From Actinomycetes bacterium (GTDB taxonomy: Bacteria; Actinomycetota; Actinomycetes; Mycobacteriales; Mycobacteriaceae): a stretch of DNA of 35,687 bases. Location of the stretch: assembly GCA_022601135.1 (NCBI GenBank), contig JAHZJB010000145.1, forward strand, positions 1 to 35,687, written 5' to 3'. The notes below the pieces were generated by a model. That model saw only the letters and a list, made by a program, of their open reading frames with translations. It did no database searches and had not been told where the DNA came from. Shown piece by piece: positions 18,459 to 27,267 of the stretch; position 1 is the first letter of the stretch, and every line of letters starts with the position of its first letter. Both the position numbers and the translations under genes were made by a program.

Positions 18459-19373
18459 ATGACGGCACCGACCAAACAAACATCGCCACCCGCCCGGAAG
18501 ACCCGCGACGAGTTCGCGGGGCGGTTGCTGAAGGGTTCCGTCAAGAAGTCGTACGCGCCGGTGGTCGATATCGACTGGGATGCGCCCCTGGAGCCGGACA
18601 AGTTCTTCCTACCCCCCAAAACCGTGTCGCTCTATGGCACACCGCTGTGGGAAAGCATGACCCGCGAGCAGCAGATCGAACTCTCCCGACAGGAACTCGT
18701 CAACACGCTGTCGACCGGAATCTGGTTCGAGAACATCCTCAACCAGGCGCTGCTGCGCAAGATGATGCACCAGGACCCGACGGCCCGGGCCACCCACTAC
18801 GAACTGACCGAGTTGGGCGACGAGACCCGGCACATGGTGATGTTCGGCAAGGCGATCAACCGACTGGACGCCAAGCCGGTGCGCCCCAAGGCCTATCAGC
18901 GGATCATCATCAACCTGCTGCCGTTCACTTTTCGCGGCTCGCTGCTGTGGGTCGCGGCTCTCATCGGCGAAGAAATCTTCGACTCACTACAGCGGCAGAT
19001 GATGGACGACCCCGAACTGCAGCCGATGGTGCAGCGACTGATGCGCATTCACGTCACCGAGGAGGCGCGCCACATCCAGTTTGCCCGTGACGGCCTGCGT
19101 AAACGTGCCCCGCACCTGCGGGGCATCCCGAAGCTGTTCGTGGCCAACATCAACGGCGTGGGCGGGCCGTTCTTCCAGCACCTGTTCAGCAATCCGGTGC
19201 CCTACCGGCGCGCTGGCCTGAATCCGCGGGAAGCCCGTCGCGCCGCGCGCACCAGCCCGCACCGCCACCGGGTCCAGGTGCTCGGTTTCGCTCCGCTGGC
19301 GGCGTTTCTGGAAGAAGTGGGCTTACTGGGACCGATCGCTCGGCGCATGTGGAAGCGCAGCCGCTTCCTGTGA
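18459..19373 (+). CDS. AurF-type diiron oxygenase (PF11583 family)
   Basis: A 304-residue helical protein of the p-aminobenzoate N-oxygenase AurF family. All metal-ligand positions can be found with the AurF spacing as I recall it: Glu91, Glu122 and His125 in GDETRHM, Glu171 in IGEEIFD, then His198, Glu202 and His205 in IHVTEEARHIQ. The fold therefore looks catalytically competent for O2 activation; AurF oxidises an arylamine, but mycobacterial relatives have unknown substrates. GGGG and a short spacer precede the ATG. Its stop overlaps the GTG of the next gene (GTGA). A palindromic operator and a TTGACA element lie upstream. Confidence 0.88.
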   Translation: MTAPTKQTSPPARKTRDEFAGRLLKGSVKKSYAPVVDIDWDAPLEPDKFFLPPKTVSLYGTPLWESMTREQQIELSRQELVNTLSTGIWFENILNQALLRKMMHQDPTARATHYELTELGDETRHMVMFGKAINRLDAKPVRPKAYQRIIINLLPFTFRGSLLWVAALIGEEIFDSLQRQMMDDPELQPMVQRLMRIHVTEEARHIQFARDGLRKRAPHLRGIPKLFVANINGVGGPFFQHLFSNPVPYRRAGLNPREARRAARTSPHRHRVQVLGFAPLAAFLEEVGLLGPIARRMWKRSRFL

Positions 19374-20092
19374 CCGACGTCGACACCGTGCTATACGTGA
19401 GTCGACCCGAATCCGAGCGCGCCATCTTTGACAAGGCGACCCACACGTGGACGGTCGGCGACCGCGTGGCCCGAGTGCTCATCGCGACCGACGGCGCGTT
19501 ACCTGCCCAGCCGTCCCGAGCTGACCGCCTCAAGCCCTATCTCGGCGTTGCCGTGCATGGTTTCCCGAACTTGTTCCTGTTGACCGGACCCGATATCGCC
19601 GCGCAGAAAGGCTATATCGCGAAGTGTCTGGCCTACCTCGACCACACTGGCAGCACACGAATCGAGGTGAGGTCAGGCGCGCAGCGCTATTTCAATGAGC
19701 GCCTGAGCGGGCGTCCACACCGCCGCCACTACCGGCGCCGGGTGGATAGACGAATACGGTCAGCATTCGAGCTCAGTTCACTTGGGGACGAGCCAGAGGA
19801 CGCCGCCTATGACGGACCGGCCATCGTGCGCGTCAATGATCAGAGCCACCACGCACGGGTGCGGCTGACCGGCCACATCGACCCGGTCGACGGTCATTAC
19901 CATTGGCAGGGAACGCTTTTCGATATCGACTTCGGCGAACGGCCCCCACCGCAGGTGGTCGTCGCAATCGGTGATCGCGCGGCCGAGGCCCGGTTGACCG
20001 ACCGCACACCGTGGTCGACCTATTCGGTGGTCGGCGTGGGGAGACCGCCGTTCGAACTGGGCCGGATCGAGGTCGAGGTTCCGCTACTGTAA
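19370..20092 (+). CDS. DUF4873 protein with a remnant flavin-monooxygenase C-terminus
   Basis: About 240 residues, starting at GTG 19370 inside the stop codon of the oxygenase gene. Residues about 45-105 (LGVAVHGFPNLFLLTGPDI, then YIAKCLAYLDH) resemble the C-terminal part of Baeyer-Villiger-type flavin monooxygenases, but there is no FAD or NADPH GxGxxG motif anywhere in the gene. Residues about 140-240 match DUF4873 (YDGPAIVRVN, then RLTGHIDPVDGHYHWQGTLFD). In related mycobacterial proteins I recall the two parts as fused to a complete monooxygenase. This product is either a degenerate gene or an accessory protein for the coupled diiron oxygenase; the intact frame and overlap favour a working protein. 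Confidence 0.7.
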   Translation: MTDVDTVLYVSRPESERAIFDKATHTWTVGDRVARVLIATDGALPAQPSRADRLKPYLGVAVHGFPNLFLLTGPDIAAQKGYIAKCLAYLDHTGSTRIEVRSGAQRYFNERLSGRPHRRHYRRRVDRRIRSAFELSSLGDEPEDAAYDGPAIVRVNDQSHHARVRLTGHIDPVDGHYHWQGTLFDIDFGERPPPQVVVAIGDRAAEARLTDRTPWSTYSVVGVGRPPFELGRIEVEVPLL

Positions 20093-20119
20093 CCAGTCTC
20101 AGCTCTACGAGGAGGCGAT

Positions 20120-20986
20120 GTGCGGTTCACCTACGCGGAAGCCATGACAGACCCGGCGTTCTACATCCCGCTGGCCAAGGCCGCCGAGGCCGCCGGCTAT
20201 CACGCGATGACCATTCCCGACAGCATCGCCTACCCCTTGGAATCGGATTCCAGCTATCCCTACACGCCAGACGGCAACCGCGAGTTTCTCGACGGCAAGG
20301 CGTTCATCGAATCGTTCGTTCTCACCGCCGCCTTGTGCGCTGTGACAACGACGCTGAAGTTCAATCACTTCGTCCTCAAGATGCCGATCCGGCCCCCGGC
20401 ACTGGTAGCCAAGCAGGCCGGCTCGCTGGCGGCACTGTTCGACAATCGGCTCGGCCTGGGGGTAGGAACCAGCCCATGGCCCGAGGACTATGAGTTGATG
20501 AACGTGCCGTTCGCCCGGCGCGGCAAGCGGATGGACGAGTGCATCGACATCATCAGAGGCCTTACCTCCGGCGAGTACTTCGAGTACCACGGCGAGTTCT
20601 ACGACATCCCCGCAACGAAGATGACCCCCGCGCCCTCGAAGCCGATTCCCATCCTCATCGGCGGGCACGCCGATGCCGCGTTGCGGCGAGCCGCCCGAAA
20701 CGACGGCTGGATGCACGGCGGCGGTGAACCCGAAGAACTCGACGCCCTCCTCTCGAAGCTCAACCAGTTCCGTGAGGAGCAAGGCCGCAGAGGGCCCTAC
20801 CAGATTCACGTCATCTCCATCGACGCGTACACCCCCGACGGCATAAAGAGACTTGAAGACAAGGGCGTGACCGACGTCATCGTCGGATTCCGGCTCCCCT
20901 ACATCATGGGCCAGGACACCGAGCCGCTCGACACCAAGATCCGCAACCTGGAGATGTTCGCCGAGAATGTCATCGCCAAGGCGTGA
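20120..20986 (+). CDS. LLM-class F420-dependent oxidoreductase (Rv0940c-like)
   Basis: A 288-residue luciferase-like protein with GTG start and GAGGAGG five nucleotides upstream. Motifs of the family follow in order: AAGYHAMTIPDSIAYP, the cofactor segment LAALFDNRLGLGVGTSPWPEDY, and PIPILIGGHADAALRRAARNDGWMHGG. Relatives in mycobacteria usually bind F420. Position before methyltransferase, RNase HI and ligD agrees with Rv0940c. It lies 27 bp after the DUF4873 gene on the same strand and may be co-transcribed with the diiron oxygenase. A sequence with one mismatch to the KstR pattern (20088-20101) precedes it; that alone is weak. Confidence 0.88.
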   Translation: MRFTYAEAMTDPAFYIPLAKAAEAAGYHAMTIPDSIAYPLESDSSYPYTPDGNREFLDGKAFIESFVLTAALCAVTTTLKFNHFVLKMPIRPPALVAKQAGSLAALFDNRLGLGVGTSPWPEDYELMNVPFARRGKRMDECIDIIRGLTSGEYFEYHGEFYDIPATKMTPAPSKPIPILIGGHADAALRRAARNDGWMHGGGEPEELDALLSKLNQFREEQGRRGPYQIHVISIDAYTPDGIKRLEDKGVTDVIVGFRLPYIMGQDTEPLDTKIRNLEMFAENVIAKA

Positions 20987-21014
20987 TAGGCACGGGTGAG
21001 TAAGGTCGGACCCG

Positions 21015-21749
21015 ATGACTACAGGCCGTACACCCGCCGCCGACGACGGCGCCCCCGACATCCCCCGTGCCTTCGACAGCGGGGCGGACGTCTACGACGC
21101 CCTCGTCGGCGCCAACCCGGGCTATCACGAGCATCTGCGACTGTCGGCGGCGCGAATGCAGTTGCCCGGCGATGGCCGTGGCCTGCGCCTGCTGGATGTC
21201 GGATGCGGCACCGGGGCATCCACCGCGGCACTGCTCGATGCCGCACCACACGCCGACATCGTGGCTGTCGATGGCTCGGCGGGGATGCTTGCCCAGGCCC
21301 GGGCCAAGGCTTGGCCGAATTCGGTGACATTCGTCCAGAGCCGCGCCGAAGACCTTGCAGAGGCCGGCGTGAGGGGACCGTTCGACGGCATTCTCGCCGC
21401 CTACCTCGTGCGCAACCTCGAAGACCCCGACCGCGTCCTGAAAACGCTCCACACGCTACTGAGCCCCGGCGCCGTCCTCGCCGTGCACGAATACTCCGTG
21501 CGCGACTCCCGCGCCGCCACCGCCGTCTGGAGCGCGGTCAGTTCCGCGATCATCATTCCCGCGGGCTGGTTGCGCTCCCGTGATACTTCGCTCTACCGCT
21601 ATCTGCGGCGCAGTGTCTACGACTTCGACGGGGCCGCAGCGTTCCGGGAGCGACTGCAGCGCAACGGCTTCGTCGATGTGCACAGCGACACTGTGCCCGG
21701 CTGGCAGCACAACATCGTGCACACTTTTCTCGGTCGCGCGCCGCGCTGA
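21015..21749 (+). CDS. class I SAM-dependent methyltransferase
   Basis: A 244-residue protein with the SAM-binding motif [12 protein letters not shown] at residues 59-70, an acidic end of strand two ([15 protein letters not shown]) and a post-motif region ([31 protein letters not shown]) that resembles UbiE/MenG-like C-methyltransferases. A hydrophobic stretch near residue 180 (AIIIPAGWL) suggests a lipophilic substrate. It starts 28 bp after the LLM gene on the same strand. The substrate cannot be named; an isoprenoid quinone or other lipid is possible. Confidence 0.85.
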   Translation: MTTGRTPAADDGAPDIPRAFDSGADVYDALVGANPGYHEHLRLSAARMQLPGDGRGLRLLDVGCGTGASTAALLDAAPHADIVAVDGSAGMLAQARAKAWPNSVTFVQSRAEDLAEAGVRGPFDGILAAYLVRNLEDPDRVLKTLHTLLSPGAVLAVHEYSVRDSRAATAVWSAVSSAIIIPAGWLRSRDTSLYRYLRRSVYDFDGAAAFRERLQRNGFVDVHSDTVPGWQHNIVHTFLGRAPR

Positions 21750-21819
21750 CGCAGCGACATCCCAGCGACATCGCGCGTCGTTGAGCACAGACGCCCGAGA
21801 AGATGCCTATTGTCGGCGC

Positions 21820-22287
21820 ATGACCGACCCCCTGGACGAGAACGTCGTGGTCATCCACACCGACGGCGGATGCAGCCCCAACCCCGGGCCTGGCGGCTGG
21901 GGAGCCGTGCTACGCCAGCGTCAGCACGTCCGCGAAATGCGCGGTGGAGAAGCCGGCCGGACGAGCAACAACCGGATGGAGTTGACCGCCCCCATCATGG
22001 CGCTGGAGGCGCTGACCAGAACCGCAGTGGTGCACCTCTACACCGACAGCACCTACGTCCGGAACGGCATCACCAAATGGATCCGCGGCTGGGAACGCAA
22101 TGGCTGGAGGACCGCCACCAAACAGCCGGTGAAGAACGTCGACCTCTGGAAGCGCCTGCAGGTGGCCTGCGCACGACACCAGGTGGAGTGGTTCTGGGTC
22201 AAGGGACACTCGGGGGTGGCGGACAACGAACTTGCCGACGAACTGGCGACCCGGGGTATGCAGGAAGCGACGCTGCATCGACGTTGA
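21820..22287 (+). CDS. rnhA: ribonuclease HI
   Basis: 155 residues, the same length as the E. coli enzyme. The catalytic acidic residues are all visible: Asp15 in [18 protein letters not shown], Glu54 in NRMELTAP, Asp76 in LYTDSTYV and Asp140 in NELADELA, with the assisting His130 in VKGHSG. It cleaves RNA in RNA-DNA hybrids. The frame extends upstream to 21580 through the methyltransferase, but ATG 21820 gives the family N-terminus. It is convergent with ligD across a 59-bp gap with no evident structure. Confidence 0.96.
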   Translation: MTDPLDENVVVIHTDGGCSPNPGPGGWGAVLRQRQHVREMRGGEAGRTSNNRMELTAPIMALEALTRTAVVHLYTDSTYVRNGITKWIRGWERNGWRTATKQPVKNVDLWKRLQVACARHQVEWFWVKGHSGVADNELADELATRGMQEATLHRR

Positions 22288-22346
22288 GACTGCATTCCGG
22301 GCGGCATCGACTCGCAGTGTGCCACCGGCAGCCCGGTCTCGACCAC

Positions 22347-24659
22347 CTATGCCCAGCCGACCTCGCCGGGGGCCTTGTCCGTGCGCAGTCCGCGCCAGCT
22401 CGGGTGGCGCAGTCGGCCATCTGAAGTGCGCTCGCTGTAGCGGACCTCTCCCACCAACTCTGGGCGCACGAAAGTCACCCCTCTGGCATCCTGTTTCGGC
22501 AATGTTGTCCCGAAGGGTGATTCGTCGGTTTCCAGCGGTCCGAGTGTCTTCTTGAGAGCGGTGAGCTCCTTCTCGGTGAAGCCGGTTCCCACCCGTCCGA
22601 CAAACTGCAAGCCGTCCTCGCCGGGAAGGCCCAACAGCAATGCACCGATCCCGCTGGTCCGCCCGCCGGTTCCGGCATGCCAACCACCGATCACCACCTC
22701 CTGGGTGTTCCAGATCTTGTCCTTGACCCACGAAGAGGACCGTCGCCCCGGCTGGTAGGTGGAGTCCCGCTTCTTCGCGACGACGCCCTCCCAGTGTTTC
22801 TTCCGGGCGAGCTCGATGGCTTCGGGTCCGTCAGTCCCCAGGGCAGCGGGGACGATCAAACCGCCCCCCTCGGCGAGCGCCTCGAGCAGCTGCCTGCGAT
22901 CGGTGTACTTGGCCCGCAGTAACGACCGGCCGTCGAGGTAGAGGATGTCGAATGCCCAGAACTCCAGCCGCGCGGAGCGCGCACGATTCTGCATCTCGCG
23001 GAAGCTGGGCACACCGGACTCGTCGAGGGCGACCACCTCACCGTCGAGGATCACGTGGTGATCGGCCAGGTCAGCGGCCAGCGCCTGCAGCTGCGGGTAC
23101 TCCGCCGTCACGTCGCGGCCCCGCCGGGAACGCAGCGCCAGCTTGCCTCGGTCGACTTCTACGATCAGCCGATACCCGTCCCATTTTCCCTCGAATACCC
23201 ACTGCCCCTTCGTGAGTCGCTGAACGGAACCCTCCGTCGCCAGCATCGGTGCGATGTCCGCGGCGGTCAGCCGCTTCTGCTCTTTCATCCGGTGCGCCAG
23301 CCAGTTCTTGCCGTCAGTCTGAATCAGCGCGTACCGACCGTCGACCTTGTCGCCGTGCAGCGTGACGATCACCTCGCCGCCCCTGTCCGGCCCGTCCGGC
23401 GCGTTGTCGTGAAACTTCTCGGTTTCGTAGGTTCCGGTGTCCCACACCGACACCGTGCCACCGCCGTACTCGCCCTTCGGTATCTTCCCGGCGAAGCTCA
23501 AATACTCCATCGGATGGTCCTCGGTGTGGACGGCCAGGTGGTTGACCGACGGAGTATCGGGCAGATTCTTCGGGACCGCCCAACTCACCAGAACGCCGTC
23601 GCGTTCCAGCCGAAAGTCGTAATGCAGTCGCCTGGCGTGGTGTTCGTGGATGACGAACCGGTCGTTTCGCCCCGCCTGCGGCGGGGCGACGGCAACCGGT
23701 TCGGGCGTCCTGGCGCTATCCCGCACGCCGCGGTAGGCGGCCAGGCGGTCGGAGACGGGCTCCACCTCAGCACCGGGCCACGGAGCCGGCGGTCCTGGAT
23801 CAAGGCCAGCGAGTAGATCGCCGTCGGAATCCAGCCGGCCGAGCACCTCACCGAAGACCAGCTGGCGCAACTCCGGGTCGCCGAGTTCCTCCCACGTCCG
23901 GGGTGCAGCGACAGTCGGATACCGTTGTCCCCTAAGCGAATACGGCGCTATCGTGGTTTTGCTCGCATTGTTCTGACTCCAGTCCAGGAACACCTTGCCC
24001 ACCCGCAGGATCCTGGCCATCGACGCGGTGACCTGCTCGGGCATGGCCTCCTCCAGCCGTTGCGCCACTGTCTTGGCCAGCACCGACGCACCCCGCGAAC
24101 TGACCGGATCCGGCAGCGGGACATAGAGATGCAGCCCCTTGTTTCCACTGGTCAACGGAAACGCCCTCAGCCCGATGTCGGTGATCAGGTCGCGAACCGC
24201 ACGCGCGACGCGACACAGCTGCTCCATGCCGACGCCCTCACCCGGGTCGAGGTCGAAAACAATGCGCGTTGCCGGCCCCGCAGCGCCGCCCCCCTCGCCC
24301 AGGAAGCGCCATTGCGGCACGTGCACCTCCAGGGCGGCCTGCTGGGCGATCCAGGCCAACCCCTCGACGCTGTCGATCACCGGATAGGTGGTGGTCCCCG
24401 ACCTGTGCGCAATCGTGCCGCGCGACAGCCAGTCCGGAGCCGAGGAAGCCAGCTGCTTCTCGAAGAACGACGCCTCCTCGACACCGTTGGGCCAACGTTT
24501 GCGCGTCGCCGGCCGGCCCGCGATGTGGGGCAGCATGGCTTCGGCAACGCTGACGTAGTAGTCGAAGACTGCCGCTTTGGTCGTTCCGGTGGCCGGGTAC
24601 AGCACCTTGTCCGGGTTCGTCAGTGTCACCCGGCCGTAGTGGTCCGCGTTTTCCGGCAC
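22347..24659 (-). CDS. ligD: multifunctional non-homologous end-joining protein LigD
   Basis: 770 residues in the mycobacterial domain order polymerase - phosphoesterase - ligase. The N-terminal archaeo-eukaryotic primase-type polymerase (about 1-290) has the metal-binding FDLDPG near 136 and SGNKGLHLYVPL. The phosphoesterase (about 330-470) begins FVIHEHHARRLHYDFRLE and contains GKIPKGEYGGGTVSVWD. The ATP-dependent ligase (about 470-770) has the adenylated Lys in EGKWDGYR near 490, DGEVVAL and EGVVAKKRDS. It fills, trims and seals double-strand breaks with Ku. Start ATG 24659; 53 bp separate it from the divergent pfkB gene. Confidence 0.97.
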   Translation of the reverse strand: MPENADHYGRVTLTNPDKVLYPATGTTKAAVFDYYVSVAEAMLPHIAGRPATRKRWPNGVEEASFFEKQLASSAPDWLSRGTIAHRSGTTTYPVIDSVEGLAWIAQQAALEVHVPQWRFLGEGGGAAGPATRIVFDLDPGEGVGMEQLCRVARAVRDLITDIGLRAFPLTSGNKGLHLYVPLPDPVSSRGASVLAKTVAQRLEEAMPEQVTASMARILRVGKVFLDWSQNNASKTTIAPYSLRGQRYPTVAAPRTWEELGDPELRQLVFGEVLGRLDSDGDLLAGLDPGPPAPWPGAEVEPVSDRLAAYRGVRDSARTPEPVAVAPPQAGRNDRFVIHEHHARRLHYDFRLERDGVLVSWAVPKNLPDTPSVNHLAVHTEDHPMEYLSFAGKIPKGEYGGGTVSVWDTGTYETEKFHDNAPDGPDRGGEVIVTLHGDKVDGRYALIQTDGKNWLAHRMKEQKRLTAADIAPMLATEGSVQRLTKGQWVFEGKWDGYRLIVEVDRGKLALRSRRGRDVTAEYPQLQALAADLADHHVILDGEVVALDESGVPSFREMQNRARSARLEFWAFDILYLDGRSLLRAKYTDRRQLLEALAEGGGLIVPAALGTDGPEAIELARKKHWEGVVAKKRDSTYQPGRRSSSWVKDKIWNTQEVVIGGWHAGTGGRTSGIGALLLGLPGEDGLQFVGRVGTGFTEKELTALKKTLGPLETDESPFGTTLPKQDARGVTFVRPELVGEVRYSERTSDGRLRHPSWRGLRTDKAPGEVGWA

Positions 24660-24712
24660 AGATCCAAGGTATAAGGCGTGCAGGCTTTCCGGGTGCCGGT
24701 AGCGTCAACAAC

Positions 24713-25663
24713 GTGAGGGCACTGGTTATCGGTGAGGCACTGATCGACATCGTCGAGCGAGCGTCCGGCGCAGAGCGAGGTGACGTGGCAGACACCGAAC
24801 ATGTCGGTGGCAGCCCCCTCAACGTCGCGGTCGGACTGGCACGACTGGGCCGACCGGTCGATTTTCTCACCCACATCGGCAAGGACGCCCGAGGGCAGCG
24901 AGTCCGTAAACACGTGGAATCCGCAGGTGTGCAACTTGTTTCGGGGAGTGAGGATGCCATCCGCACGCCCACCGCACGCGCCACGCTGGACTCCGCCGGT
25001 TCGGCGTCCTACACCTTCGACATCGACTGGCAGTTGACCGGCACTCCGGAGGTGGCGCCCCCTCTCGTGGTGCACACCGGCTCGATCGCCACTGTGCTCG
25101 AGCCAGGCTGCCTGGCCACCGCTGCGCTCGTCGACGCCTATCACCTGTCTGCAACCCTCACGTTCGACCCCAATATCCGTCCGGCGCTGATGGTCGACGA
25201 CGCTTCCGCACGCGCCCGCATCGACCGCCTCCTCGAACGTGCAGACGTGGTCAAGGCCAGCGCGGAAGACCTGCACTGGATAGATCCGACCCGTACACCT
25301 GAACAGATCGCGACCGCATGGCTGACACTCGGCCCGTCGATCGTGGTGGTCACACGGGGCCGTGAAGGAGCCTTGGGAACGTGCGCGCGAGGGACGGTGC
25401 GGGTACCCGCGTTCGACGTGGATGTGGTGGACACTGTGGGCGCCGGCGACGCATTCATGGCGGGTTTGATCGACGCCCTGTGGACGCTGCAGCTTCTGGG
25501 TGTCGACCGCAGGACCCAGTTGAGCGACATCGGGACAGAAGCCCTGACATCAGCGCTGCGGGTGGCAGCGTTGACCGCAGCGTTGACGGTGGCGCGTGCC
25601 GGGGCCGACCTGCCCGACCGCGCCAGCCGGGATGCGGCCGCGCCATCGGCGATACTGGGCTGA
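24713..25663 (+). CDS. PfkB-family carbohydrate kinase (fructokinase-like)
   Basis: About 316 residues. The N-terminal signature region is EHVGGSPLNVAVGLARLG, and the C-terminal signature is DTVGAGDAFMAGL, with the catalytic Asp near residue 244. The overall sequence is nearest to fructokinases and ribokinases; the sugar is not fixed by these motifs. The frame is open to 24623, but GTG 24713 (MRALVIGEALIDIVE) is the family start; no clear ribosome-binding site precedes it. Its TGA shares one base with the ATG of ku (TGATG), so ku translation is probably coupled to this gene. Confidence 0.87.
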   Translation: MRALVIGEALIDIVERASGAERGDVADTEHVGGSPLNVAVGLARLGRPVDFLTHIGKDARGQRVRKHVESAGVQLVSGSEDAIRTPTARATLDSAGSASYTFDIDWQLTGTPEVAPPLVVHTGSIATVLEPGCLATAALVDAYHLSATLTFDPNIRPALMVDDASARARIDRLLERADVVKASAEDLHWIDPTRTPEQIATAWLTLGPSIVVVTRGREGALGTCARGTVRVPAFDVDVVDTVGAGDAFMAGLIDALWTLQLLGVDRRTQLSDIGTEALTSALRVAALTAALTVARAGADLPDRASRDAAAPSAILG

Positions 25664-26469
25664 TGCGATCTATCTGGAAGGGTTCGATCGCCTTCGGTCT
25701 GGTCAACGTGCCGGTCAAGGTCTACAGCGCCACCGAAGACCATGACATCAAGTTCCACCAGGTGCACGCCAAGGACAACGGCCGCATCAGGTACAAACGG
25801 GTGTGCGAGGTGTGCGGCGAAATCGTCGAATACCAAGACATCGCACGGGCCTACGACTCCGAGGACGGTCAGACCGTGATCATCACCGACGAGGACATCG
25901 CCACCCTTCCCGAGGAACGCAGCCGCGAGATCGAGGTGCTGGAATTCGTGCCCGCCGGCGACATCGATCCGATGATGTACGACAGAAGCTACTTCCTTGA
26001 GCCTGACAGTAAGTCCACGAAATCTTATGTACTGCTTGCCAAAACGCTGATGGAAACGGACCGGGTCGCCATCGTCAATTTCACCCTGCGAAACAAGACC
26101 CGGCTGGCGGCGCTGCGCGTCAAGGACTTCGGCAAGCGCGACGTGATGGTCATCCACACGCTGTTGTGGCCCGACGAAATCCGCGATCCCGACTTCCCGG
26201 TGCTGGACAAGGACGTCGAGATCAAGCCGGCCGAACTGAAGATGGCCGGCCAGGTCGTCGACTCGATGACCGACGACTTCAACTCTGACCGGTATCACGA
26301 CGCCTACCAAGAACACCTCAAGGATCTGATTCAGGCGAAGCTCGACGGCGGCGAGGCATTCACCACTGAACACGACCCACAGCAACTCGACGCCACCGAG
26401 GATGTCTCCGACCTCCTGGCCAAACTCGAGGCCAGCGTGAAGGCGCGCAAGGGAGGGATGGCCGGGTGA
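25663..26469 (+). CDS. ku: bacterial Ku, DNA double-strand-break end-binding protein
   Basis: A 268-residue homodimeric Ku core protein starting [35 protein letters not shown], the diagnostic start. It also has [33 protein letters not shown] and a late helical region with the LigD-contact segment; the basic tail after the core is short (KARKGGMAG). It threads onto broken ends and recruits LigD. It overlaps the kinase stop by one base and its own stop overlaps the following SDR start (GTGA). In M. tuberculosis ku and ligD are adjacent and divergent; here a sugar kinase gene sits between them. Confidence 0.97.
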   Translation: MRSIWKGSIAFGLVNVPVKVYSATEDHDIKFHQVHAKDNGRIRYKRVCEVCGEIVEYQDIARAYDSEDGQTVIITDEDIATLPEERSREIEVLEFVPAGDIDPMMYDRSYFLEPDSKSTKSYVLLAKTLMETDRVAIVNFTLRNKTRLAALRVKDFGKRDVMVIHTLLWPDEIRDPDFPVLDKDVEIKPAELKMAGQVVDSMTDDFNSDRYHDAYQEHLKDLIQAKLDGGEAFTTEHDPQQLDATEDVSDLLAKLEASVKARKGGMAG

Positions 26470-27257
26470 TTCTCGACAGGTTCCGGCTCGACGGCCGGGT
26501 GGCAGTGGTGACCGGAGCGGGCCGCGGGCTTGGCGCCGCCATCGCCCTCGCCTTCGCCGAGGCAGGCGCTGACGTGGTGATCGCCGCACGTACGCGGTCG
26601 CAGCTCGAGGAGGTTGCCGCGCAGATCGGCGACACCGACCGCAGCGCCCATGTCGTCGTCGCCGACCTGGCGCGCCCCGATGACACGGCCAGGCTCGCGG
26701 CCGCCGCCGTCGAAGCCTTCGGCACACTGGACATCGTCGTCAACAATGTCGGCGGCACCATGCCGAACGCCCTGCTGAACACGACGGCCAACGACCTGCG
26801 CGACGCCTTCAGCTTCAACGTGGCCACTGCCCACGCGCTGACGGCGGCGGCCGCGCCGCGGATGCTCGAGCATTCCGGTGGCGGCAGCATCATCAACATC
26901 ACGTCGGCGATTGGCAGACTCGCCGGACGCGGTTTCGCCGCGTACGGCACCGCGAAGGCCGCCCTTGCCCACTACACCCGGCTGTCGGCACTGGACCTTG
27001 CACCGCGTATCCGAGTCAACGCGATCGCCCCGGGATCGATTCTCACCTCCGCACTCGACGTCGTGGCCAGTAACGACGATCTTCGCAACACAATGGAGCA
27101 GGCCACCCCGCTGCGCAGACTCGGCGACCCTCTCGACATCGCCGCCGCCGCGGTCTATCTCGCCTCACCGGCAAGTAGCTATCTGACCGGCAAGACTCTC
27201 GAGTTGGACGGCGGGATGACTTCTCCGAACCTCGAACTCCCGATCCCCGACCTGTAA
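26466..27257 (+). CDS. short-chain dehydrogenase/reductase (Rv0927c-like)
   Basis: 263 residues, GTG start inside the ku stop codon. Classical SDR motifs: [10 protein letters not shown] for the cofactor, VVNNVGG, catalytic Ser in [15 protein letters not shown] for the Tyr-Lys pair, and NAIAPGSI. The C-terminus [13 protein letters not shown] is typical of FabG-like NADP(H) enzymes. Together with the next gene it matches the Rv0927c-Rv0926c pair of M. tuberculosis. Substrate unknown. Confidence 0.92.
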   Translation: MILDRFRLDGRVAVVTGAGRGLGAAIALAFAEAGADVVIAARTRSQLEEVAAQIGDTDRSAHVVVADLARPDDTARLAAAAVEAFGTLDIVVNNVGGTMPNALLNTTANDLRDAFSFNVATAHALTAAAAPRMLEHSGGGSIINITSAIGRLAGRGFAAYGTAKAALAHYTRLSALDLAPRIRVNAIAPGSILTSALDVVASNDDLRNTMEQATPLRRLGDPLDIAAAAVYLASPASSYLTGKTLELDGGMTSPNLELPIPDL

Positions 27258-27267
27258 GGACACCGTC

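Noticed and set aside
20088..20101. KstR-like sequence TGTAACCAGTCTCA before the second LLM gene
   Set aside because: One core mismatch (GTC for GTT) and overlap with a stop codon; too weak to annotate, though Rv0940c may be a KstR target.
25141..26727. 528-codon open frame on the minus strand over pfkB and ku
   Set aside because: It is antisense to two clear genes, with Arg/Gly-rich sequence and no domain; a GC-skewed shadow frame.
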